Shown piece by piece: positions 55,770 to 64,000 of a stretch of DNA of 64,000 bases; the stretch's first letter is position 1, and each line of letters begins with the position of its first letter. A model generated the notes under the pieces. That model did no database searches. It was not told the origin of the DNA and saw only the letters and a program-made list of their open reading frames with translations. A program made the translations under genes and the position numbers. The DNA comes from Isoetes taiwanensis (taxonomy: Eukaryota; Streptophyta; Lycopodiopsida; Isoetales; Isoetaceae), in NCBI GenBank assembly GCA_021234155.1, contig JAJEKV010000050.1, positions 7,403,199 to 7,467,198 on the forward strand, written 5' to 3'.

Positions 55770-57050
55770 ATGCTTGACCGACACGAATTCCTCTTTAAGA
55801 AGAAATTTTTCAATTCAAATTGTAATGGATAAGGAGGTAGTAAAAAACCTAAATGTTCATCCTATAACTTCATTAAAAAACCAGAATTATTTGCACTATG
55901 CCCTCAAACTGCAAAGTATCGTTCTGGATGCTTGACCTCCACGAACATTTTTCCTGTTTTCATGGAAATTTGTATACAGGCATTGCTCGCAACTTCCTGT
56001 CTATTGAAGTCTAACAAATAACATGCTCGTACGAAGATGGCTAATTCAAATTAAATGGGGCAAGGACATACCAAATAAGTAAGATGATACACATCTATGA
56101 ATATATTGTTTATATTTCGAAATCCTAAAACCTTGAATTTCATGCTTCCAGTTGGACCCGTTCGAAAATTCTTAACAGATTGGTGAGCTTTTACTCTATC
56201 ATGCCTTTTACCACAGCAAGCAAACAATCATGCCTGAAATTTAGCATCTTGTTAGAAATCATGCATTTTGTAAGCAATATCCACTTAAAATAAATGTGGT
56301 TGATGCTTGATAGCAAGACAATACATATACCTTGCATTCTGTTCCACATCTCTCCAAAATATTGTATATTCTCCTCATTTGCACATTTAAATGAAATCTT
56401 AGAAAGAATTTCTTTCTCGATGAAACATTCTCCATTCCCCGCCATAGCCACAACAAAAAAGCACAACCCCCATCACGAGGTTCGCAGGAGCCACAATTAT
56501 GCCGCTTCTTTGCATGTAACAAAGTTAAGATGCAACTTAATAGTTTTTACTTGTCCATGTAAGGCAACTCTATGAAGATCTCAAAATCTATTCATAATAT
56601 TTCCTAACCACAAGCTTTTCATGGTTCTGGCTCAACTTCTTCTGGCATCAAAGCTCAAACATAAAAATTTACGATGAATGCCTTTCTAAAATTTTCAATC
56701 AGGCTATAATAGCTGATTTGAGCATTGATGTTGATTTGAGCATGATGGCAGTTTGCATGTCATTTTGCGGTTCGAAAAGAGTCCCACACAAACCTTTAAT
56801 GATGATTTGGAACTTGCAATCAGAAACATATTTGCACAGATTAGTTAAATGAGACCCATGCCAAATTCCGAAGTGAGTGTATCATCCCTATAGATGGTAA
56901 AAGAACTTAATCCAGACATAAGAAATGAGTTTTCTACTCAGTAAAGAAGGGATAAGTACAACATAGGGAAAAATGGGGTGAGAGCTACCTATTTCTTTGC
57001 CATCATAGAAGCACAAAATGTTTGTGCCAAGCTGGGGCCAACTTTGTTGA
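55770..57050. other. Intergenic DNA with one doubtful exon
   Basis: A minus-strand stretch at about 56334-56450 reads 'FIEKEILSKISFKCANEENI' followed by 'FGEMWNRMQ' and a possible donor GTATATG. It is codon-like but isolated and unassigned. Nothing else is supported. Confidence 0.25.
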
Positions 57051-57055
57051 CACCA

Positions 57056-57237
57056 ACCAAATTCATAGCCCTCGTTCAAAATTCATGAAGCCTAAAATAA
57101 ACTCCACAGTAATCGAAAGTCTTCCAACCAATGTTCATTACTGACAACAAAATTCATAGCCCTCGTTCAAAATTCATGAAGCCTAAAATAAACTCCACAG
57201 TAATCGAAAGTCTGCCAACCAATGTTCATTACTGACA
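57056..57237. repeat. 91-bp tandem duplication
   Basis: Two units ('AAATTCATAGCCCTCGTTCA', 'GAAGCCTAAAATAAACTCC') with one mismatch, so the duplication is recent. Confidence 0.9.
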
Positions 57238-57283
57238 TGTAATGTTTTCAATAATCTGACATCACAATAAGGACATTCCAACA

Positions 57284-57855
57284 TCCCCCCTTAATGGACA
57301 CACCAATCCATTCCATCTTTTACCACAATCCACATGCTCCCCTCCTCTGCAACTCCACCACTCAGAGTTGGGTTTCCATTGGCAAGCTTTGCTCATTCTC
57401 ACCCCTACACTACTTGGAATTATCCCATCTGGGTTAAGCACCTCCAACATCCCCCTTAATGGACACACACCAATCCATTCCATCTTTACCACAATCTACA
57501 TGCTCCCTCCTGCAACTCCACCAACGCGAGTTGGGCTTTCCACCGCCAAGCTTTGCTCATTCTCACCCCCTACACTATCGGGGATTATCCCTTGCAAGCA
57601 CCCTCTACTTGGGGACCACTACACCATCGTGGGATTATCCCGTGTATTAAACACCCTACTTGGGACCATGGCTCTGATACCACGCTTGAGAAATGAGTCG
57701 CCTATGATTGGGTGGACAGTCGGGATCGAACCCAACCTCTTGCATGCAAGCCAAGTGCTCTATCACCGAAGCACCATTTCGCTTTGATGGGTTTTTGGTA
57801 CTTTCCACCGAAGTCATTCATATGTGCCCATTACACATACTCCAACATTCCAACA
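57284..57855 (-). mobile_element. TRIM-like retroelement with tRNA-like LTR
   Basis: Minus strand order: LTR 57855-57687 (169 bp, TGTTGGAATG ... TTTCTCA), spacer AGCG, primer site TGGTATCAGAGCCATGG (57682-57666), about 370 bp non-coding interior, purine tract ATTAAGGGGGGATG, and a stub TTGGAATGT (57284 downwards) where a 3' LTR would start. The interior contains a tandem duplication of about 157 bp (57283-57440 and 57441-57600). There is no coding capacity, as in TRIM elements. The 3' LTR is not recognisable beyond its first bases, so the element is truncated or rearranged. Confidence 0.7.
57705..57776 (-). other. tRNA-Ala(TGC)-like sequence inside TRIM LTR
   Basis: A-box-like TAGAGCACTTGG (57762-57751), anticodon-loop-like CTTGCAT and B-box GGTTCGATCCC (57732-57722) are in tRNA order and spacing. 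The acceptor stem does not close and one anticodon-stem pair is lost, so it is a pol III promoter-like module, not a working tRNA gene. Confidence 0.65.
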
Positions 57856-57859
57856 ACAT

Positions 57860-58780
57860 TATTTGCGTAAATCGACATGCAAATTGAGCTAGTAGCATGC
57901 AATATTTCAAAAATTGCTAAAGTGCAGACTGAAGAGGATCACATTTTCAAATTCGCCACATGGCAAAGGACGATTTAGAACCTCTACTATGGAATCAAAA
58001 CATGGTGACTAATCTATGATAATATAGGCCCAAATCGGCGGAGACATAAGAACCCTACCAATCGGGCCACCATCTTCGCCTGATGCCTGTCGGATGCTTG
58101 CAACTGCCAGCTCGCCTTCCCTTGCCGCTAGAATATGAGCTTTAAAAAACTTAATGCCATTCCTGTAACTTCTGTGAATTCCGCAACCAAAGAATCAAAC
58201 CTCTAAATGGTCATGCCAGATCTGTAATGGGGACGCTGAATTCGCCATATCCAAGAACGAGCAAGGCCATTAAGGCCAGCCCTCACTATAGCCAAAAGAA
58301 AACGAAGAGGTCGCCATAGCTAGCGGAAAGGAAAGGAGGAAAAGAAAGAAGTCGCCATAGCCCCCAAGGAAAAGAATGCCGAGGAAAAAGACGCCACCGT
58401 GAGTCGAGGGAGAAGTTAGCGCCTCACCAAGGTAGGAAAAGTGGAGACAAATTGAACGATACCACGAGGATCACAATCCAAACCGTTCATCTGCGTCAAA
58501 TCTGGTCCGTTCATTTTGACTTTAAAAAAAAAAAAAAAACCATATGCGACAATTTATTTTCAACTTTTAAACCATTAAGGTTTGCATAGATGATTGTTCA
58601 TATATCTCTTGCATAATCTAATGATAATAACTCAGGACTACTTACGTTTTTGTTAACATTGATTCAAATGCTTGAGTACATGGATAATGGAATCACTAAG
58701 AAATTAATGTTAAGACATTTTTGCATTGTAAGACATATTATTATTGAGGCTGACAACTTTCTTTTCAGGAGCTCATCCAG
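57860..58780. other. Intergenic DNA
   Basis: No gene. A purine-rich stretch at 58300-58420 contains 'GTCGCCATAGCTAGCGG'. A run of about 16 A lies at 58526-58541 after 'GGTCCGTTCATTTTGAC'. Confidence 0.35.
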
Positions 58781-58959
58781 TTAAAATGGCAAGGATGATG
58801 CAAATTCTCCATTTGGCCAAGTCTCAAATGGATCTAGCCATGGTTCACATTCTCTTAATGGGAGGCCCATGAGAAACAAGTTTGGCTAATCACCACCAAC
58901 ACAAAATTCCATGATGATGTAGGTAGACCTGGTAATTTAACTGCCATTAAAATTGTGAA

Positions 58960-59345
58960 ACGAAATAGTGGCTCTGGAGTAGCTGGTGGAACTCCTCTCC
59001 CATCCAACAAGGGTGCCAATGCTGGAGTGAACCCTCAAAGGATCGGGTTCTCAGGCTCCACGTCCCTAAGACAATTGATCAAACTTGCCAAAGGCAACCC
59101 CAATTGGCAAGGCCCAGTTCTTTAAAGGAGGTTTCAACATGATATTTTTTAGAGGGGCTGATTAAAAATAATCAACTCTTATCATAAACCCGAGTCTGAA
59201 CGGGAGTCTCTTAGGCTCCACAAGGAGACTTTTGGGGCAGAAAAGCTTGCTGCTACAAAGCGAAAGCTCCATGATGAGTACAAACAGGCGAACAAAGGTG
59301 AGTTTATTTTAGAGCCCGGTGTTTGGTCCATGGATGATAAACTAT
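58960..59345 (+). pseudogene. Unidentified coding remnant
   Basis: Plus-strand pieces 'AGGTPLPSNKGANAGVNPQR', 'TSLRQLIKLAKGNPNWQGP' and, after a stop, 'RESLRLHKETFGAEKLAATK' with 'YKQANKGEFILEPGVWSMDD' have protein-like composition. The frames are broken by stops and no family is recognised; it may be a transposon or gene fragment. Confidence 0.3.
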
Positions 59346-59349
59346 AACA

Positions 59350-61960
59350 CATCTCATTAGTTTTTTGTAGCAAAGAAGCAAATGTGATTTTGGCTGTGTA
59401 GTGGAGGTTCAAGATCTTCTTAGAAAGGTGGTAATCAACTGGGAACAAACTCGACATGATAATAATAAGACCGGATTAAGTTTGGGAATTCGAGGTCATG
59501 AAACATAGCAAATTTTGAGCATGGTTTTTAAAAAAAGATCGGCAAGATATCTAATTGTTGTGTAACGATGAGGTCACCATTTTTACATCTCTACTATTAA
59601 TTGAAAGAACCTGCTACCATTTCAACTTTTTGGATGTAGGGAAAATAAATTGAATTAGTAATACGGAAGTAATGTTGCTACATTGGGAAACTATCTATCG
59701 ATGCTAGGAAGAGAGCATTTAAGCATCACAACAAATGCAAGTGCTCTAATGCTTGAATGTGGGAATAAAGATATAATGGAAATGCATAGCATACCCTACG
59801 ATGATTCTTCGGAAGTTGATTCTTTTATATTGAAAAAAATATAATTGAGGAAGCTACATGGTTGTGTGCCGAGATCACCGAAAATGACAAGTAGGTATAG
59901 AAGGCGGTGATCATTTGGACCTTCGAGGTGTGCCCATCCTCGATGTACATTTTTTGAAGCCAAGAAATAGTATTATACAAGACAAGATTCTTTATGCTTT
60001 TAAGTGCTATAGATTCAAAGTTCTAGTAACTCGCCTCAAAGACCTTCTTTGGCAAAATAACCGATAGCCAATGTTTTGTTTTATATATTTTTGAATCCAA
60101 TTGACTCAAGATGTATAAGGTAATGTTTGTGAGCATCATTGTTTTTGTGTTGTGCCATCATGATTATGATGTGAAGCAGCAACCTCAAGTTCAACTGCTT
60201 ATGTTTATGATGGTTGTGAAGTAAAATTCTATTCAAAGGTCTTGCTGTGTATTGTGTTTGTATGTTGTGCTTTTAGACTTAATCAAAATTTCTGTGATTT
60301 TTTATCAAGTTATGTTCAGTTATGTTTCAGTATACTCATGGGAAGACAAAGATATCTCTAATCCAAGTGTGTTTCACAGCATTGTAGTAATAGTTGTTCT
60401 TAAATAATGAGTCCAATTTTACAGGTTTAGAAAGACAATTAACTTTACATTGTCACTTCTTAATCACACATTATTTCCTTCTAAGACACAAGGTGAGAAA
60501 ACGCAGGTCCAAACCATGTATGTTTTGGACATGTACACAAGATGGATGAAGAGAAATGTTGGCGCTCGCGATAAATTTCTAAATCCAATACATATAAAGT
60601 CATATACAATTCGCTTGAACCTAATATTTGCCCCGGAAAAAATGTGGGCATGAGGCGTACCCTATAAAAAGTAAAAAATGAAAACTAAATCCTATTAGTG
60701 CGGACGCCATCGCGGCTCTTCGATTGACCACGATATTTGATATTCTCAACCACCAGAGGACCATGGGATTATCCTCTACCGCCCGTGACATCGCCGCTTC
60801 CACAAACCCGGTGATCCCGACAGTCGCGTATTTTCTAAGGACTCGCCTTCTTCCCAATGCACTCCATCCACGGTCTTGTAGTCCCTTTGTCTTCTTCCCA
60901 ATTCTCGGGCGCTAATTCGAGAACCGCCAGTTGGTCATCTTGGGCCGATTCTCATGTTCACGGAGAGAACAGAGTAACCTGTTAAGTCCCGCTCGACTCT
61001 CGACAAAATGGTCCTAAGTTGTACCCGGGGCACCACCTCTGTCTTAAATTGCTACAATTAGGGTCCGCGGGAAAAAGGGCCGCTGGAGTTCTAGGCCTCG
61101 AGAAAATAGGACTCCGACCGGCAACCCCATTCTCACTCGCCGCTCCTCAAGAAGAAATGGGGATGCCATACCCCAAGCGGTGGGAAGTGCAAGCTTAGAT
61201 CCTTTAATCGGAGGGGACGGTGTAATATACCTGCTGGTGGTCGAAGAGGAGATCTCTCTTCACCTACAAAGAAGCCGAGAAAAGGTAATTTCCGGCAGTG
61301 TCTTGCTTTTATATTCCACAATGAATAGTACCAAGTCTTAGCTCTATTTTTGGACAAAGACATAGCATCGCTGATCGCTTTTGTTTTCCTCAATTAACAT
61401 CCGCATAGAAGGCACTGGATAGAACCTTCCCAAACGAATAAAATCATAACTTCCTAGGGGCATTGCATACAAGGTTATTTTATTTGTTCTCAAGGTTGGA
61501 TCGCATAAATGTAAGGAGGAGCTTGATTCCTAAAGTGATTCAACTTTTTTGGCTTCCATTTGGTCAATTCAATCTCTATGATCTCTAAAGTTTATCGATT
61601 GCTCTTATATATTATTGGCGTGCTTGCCATCATTCCGTAATAGAAATTAATTATGTAAGTTCATCAGAAGTCATCTTTAAACCGTATTTTTCGCTTTTCG
61701 AGATACGCATAAGAAATTCATTAATCCGGGCTGAATTAATATTTGACGCGGATAACCTTAAGTGAATATGTGCACACCCTACGTTGGAATGCCTTCTATC
61801 CGATGTGGGTCAGAAAAAATAGAAGCAATCACCGATGCTACTCTTGAAGAAATGCTTCTTCTTGATACTGGCTAAATGTTTGCTCTATTCCTTTCAAAAA
61901 AGGTAATGCTTATTAATGGGGACTTCAATTCGATGCAAGAGTTCATGTTCGCTGGTAATG
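59350..61960. other. Intergenic DNA
   Basis: No supported gene or repeat. Open frames around 60.6-60.9 and 61.1-61.4 kb lack motifs. Confidence 0.4.
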
Positions 61961-61964
61961 CAAG

Positions 61965-62131
61965 TGAAGGCGATGGAGTATGTACTGTAATATATGAAGA
62001 ATGACTTAGTGAAGAGTACCGAAACCCATCAAAATGAGCTCCGCTGGTAGAGTACTCTGGCTTGCGTAAGCAAGAGGTTATGGGTTCGGATCCCCTACCG
62101 TCTAATCTAATCATAGATGACTCATTTCTCA
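61965..62131 (+). repeat. Solo LTR of the tRNA-like TRIM family
   Basis: Aligns along its length with the LTR at 57855-57687: 'GGAGTATGTACTGTAATATA', 'GAATGACTTAGTGAAGAGTA', 'ACCCATCAAAATGAGC', then A-box TAGAGTACTCTGG (62048-62060), CTTGCGT loop, B-box GGTTCGGATCC (62083-62093) and 'GATGACTCATTTCTCA'. Length 167 versus 169 bp. No primer site follows; a CACTA-like terminus starts at once. Confidence 0.7.
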
Positions 62132-62665
62132 CACTACAAAACTAAAGCCCCTATTTATCGTTCGGCCATTTATCGCCCGACGCCGCTTTGCATCGCCGAT
62201 GATCGACGCCGAACGCCGATAACGACATCATTTCGACGTCGAGTCAATATACGACGCTTATAAGCGTTGCTATATCGCCACAAGAATTCCAGTTTCAGCC
62301 ACGACATGACGCCGTTCAACGCCGGCAGGTGACATCGGGTCGTACCACGCAAGACCGCCGCCAGAAAGTGACCGGTTAACATGCTCTACCGGACGCGGGC
62401 GGGGATGACCTCAAGTAACGCTGCTCAACGACGGCACATCGCCGCCATGTCCGGCCCAAATAGAGCAAGCATACCGCCAGATACTGACGCGGACGCTGCT
62501 GGCGGTAAAACGGCCGTTCTCAACGACAAGCATCGGGCGCGGGTCGACACCTATCCGGCCGCTATGGTTGTTTGGCTTGCGGCCCCGGCGCCTATCGCGA
62601 CGACGCCGTTTCAATCCATTTATGCCGACGCGAACACGGCGGTAATAACGTCAAAAACGAATTAA
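62132..62665. mobile_element. Probable CACTA (EnSpm) transposon end with CpG-rich subterminal region
   Basis: CACTACAAAAC at 62132 is a typical CACTA-type terminal sequence, preceded by TCA as a possible 3-bp target duplication. The next 500 bp are rich in CGCCGACG/CGACGCCG-type motifs and CpG, unlike the AT-rich DNA that follows. The other terminus and the transposase were not found. Open frames here are a by-product of base composition. Confidence 0.5.
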
Positions 62666-62669
62666 AGAA

Positions 62670-64000
62670 TTTTGATAAAAACATTTATTTAATATTATTC
62701 AATATGATTTAAATGGATACTAATATTATCATATGCAAAATTAACAACATTTATTTAAATAATATTTAGTAATATTTATTAATATTAATATTATCAATAA
62801 TATTAATAGCATTAATAAAATTAAATACGAACAAAATAAATCGAGAATAAATTTTTAAAAATTTAAAAATCTGAAAAATAGAAACAAATAATGATTAAAA
62901 TTAAATTATATTAATGGTAGATAAGATTATTGTTTAATAATATGTAATTAAATGTTTAATAAATCTAAGAATAAAAAAATAGAATCGAAAGTAAAATTAA
63001 TATAACAAAAATCACAAATAATAAGAACAAAGCATAAAATTTAAATTGAATTCAATTAATATATTTCTACAATGTAATTTGCACATTTCAAAATATATTA
63101 AGTCTTTAGTTGCTCTCTCTTCTTCTTTCTCTTCATTAGCTTCGCCTTTCATTTACCCTCGCGATTATATTGTATCGCGAACAATTAGCCTCATATTGGG
63201 AAATACAAATAATTATCTTAATGAATGATACACACTTCATCCCCCTTCACGCCGCTAGCATGCGACGCTGATGGGTCGAGATGACTCCGCTTTGTTTAAA
63301 TTCTTCGCCTATCTTACCTTCAAAGAAATGACTTCAGTGAGAATGGAGCACCAAACTACCGTTAGTGTTCAACCTCGAACCTACATTATAAACCAAATTT
63401 ATACTACAAATAGCTTATCCGTAGCCATAACCGCCAGACTCCAAATTTTATTAAGCACTATACGCCACCGGTTTCATTGCATTCTCGCCATTCAAATACT
63501 TTGCCTCAGCTTCCCCTTCTTTGATAATATGTTACCTCTCAAACAATTACAATGCAATACAAGGACTTAGTCCATGGTACCATCTAACTATACCACTCCT
63601 ACGGGAGAGATGATGTACTTGAAATGCCCCATTAGTCAACTGTATAGGGTCGCGGCCACTTCATCTGACTCCCAGAGCTTTGGCAAGATCTTCACCGCCT
63701 TCCTCGATTACTCGCGAAAATATAAATAAAATATGAGTACAATGAGGTTATAATGAAGAACGAAAAGAGCCTAATACCCGTGGATTTAACATTACCCCGG
63801 CTTTGAACAAAGCTCCTCTCCATGAGATCTCTCCGATTTGAGCTCTATTATTCAAGGCTTCTAAAATCTCCTTTGATCCTCTTTTTCCTCATAGGCTCCG
63901 AAGTTCCAAATACCACCCTTGTGGATTTTGGTGGCAAACGCCATTTTGTGACATTATTAGCCATCTTCCAAAATTGTCGCCATCCGCTACTGCGGGCGCC
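62670..64000. other. AT-rich, then unassigned DNA
   Basis: 62670-63220 is very AT-rich with repeated AATATTAAT-type words; it may be the interior of the CACTA-like element. 63230-64000 contains no gene I can support. Confidence 0.35.

Noticed and set aside
57705-57776. Functional tRNA-Ala gene
   Set aside because: No closing acceptor stem, an imperfect anticodon stem, and the sequence is part of a repeated LTR.
62381-62665. Open frames in the CpG-rich island
   Set aside because: High GC lowers stop frequency; both strands are open and no family feature is present.

Overview
The window is nuclear DNA from a land plant. Three things show this: pectin methylesterase genes with one short spliced intron, retroelements primed from initiator-Met tRNA, and a histone H3 domain carrying plant H3.3-type residues (Y41, L90). 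The density of nested transposons suggests a large, repeat-rich genome. A fern or another seed-free lineage is possible, but nothing visible fixes the clade.

Layout. 1-4.6 kb: a decayed LINE on the minus strand. 4.68-4.89 kb: a tandem array of perfect palindromes. 6.2-6.9 kb: an AAA-ATPase (BCS1-like) pseudogene. 9.4-12.0 kb: exon-like blocks of an unidentified plus-strand gene. 12.2-18.3 kb: six co-directional minus-strand reading frames of unknown family ('E cluster'), one containing a nearly complete histone H3 fold. 18.3-29.55 kb: a segment that appears to have been inverted as one 11.2-kb block. It holds the 3' LTR of a copia element, a 1.35-kb repeat, a LINE, a probable long LTR, a second copy of the E-cluster upstream region, a LINE tail and an uncharacterised two-exon gene. 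29.55-37.7 kb: the rest of that copia element on the minus strand, split by a 4,284-bp Helitron that has captured an aquaporin exon. 39.1-54.6 kb: three tandem minus-strand pectin methylesterase genes, with a short hairpin matching their coding sequence and an L1-type LINE between them. 57.3-57.9 kb: a TRIM-like retroelement whose LTR contains a tRNA-Ala-like promoter; a solo copy of that LTR at 62.0 kb abuts a probable CACTA transposon end.

History that can be read directly. The copia element inserted between two copies of the 1.35-kb repeat, giving the 5-bp duplication ATGAC. By eye its LTRs differ at 2 of 429 positions, so it is young. The Helitron then inserted cleanly between A and T inside the gag-pol frame. 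The inversion separated the two LTRs. Undoing it restores both the copia element and the E-cluster upstream junction to within one base.

The genes that look functional are the pectin methylesterases: secreted pro-enzymes that remove methyl esters from cell-wall homogalacturonan. The most unusual item is the H3-bearing E cluster. It has no recognisable reverse transcriptase, transposase or helicase, but its upstream sequence is repeated elsewhere in the window. Reading was by eye, without alignment or database search.
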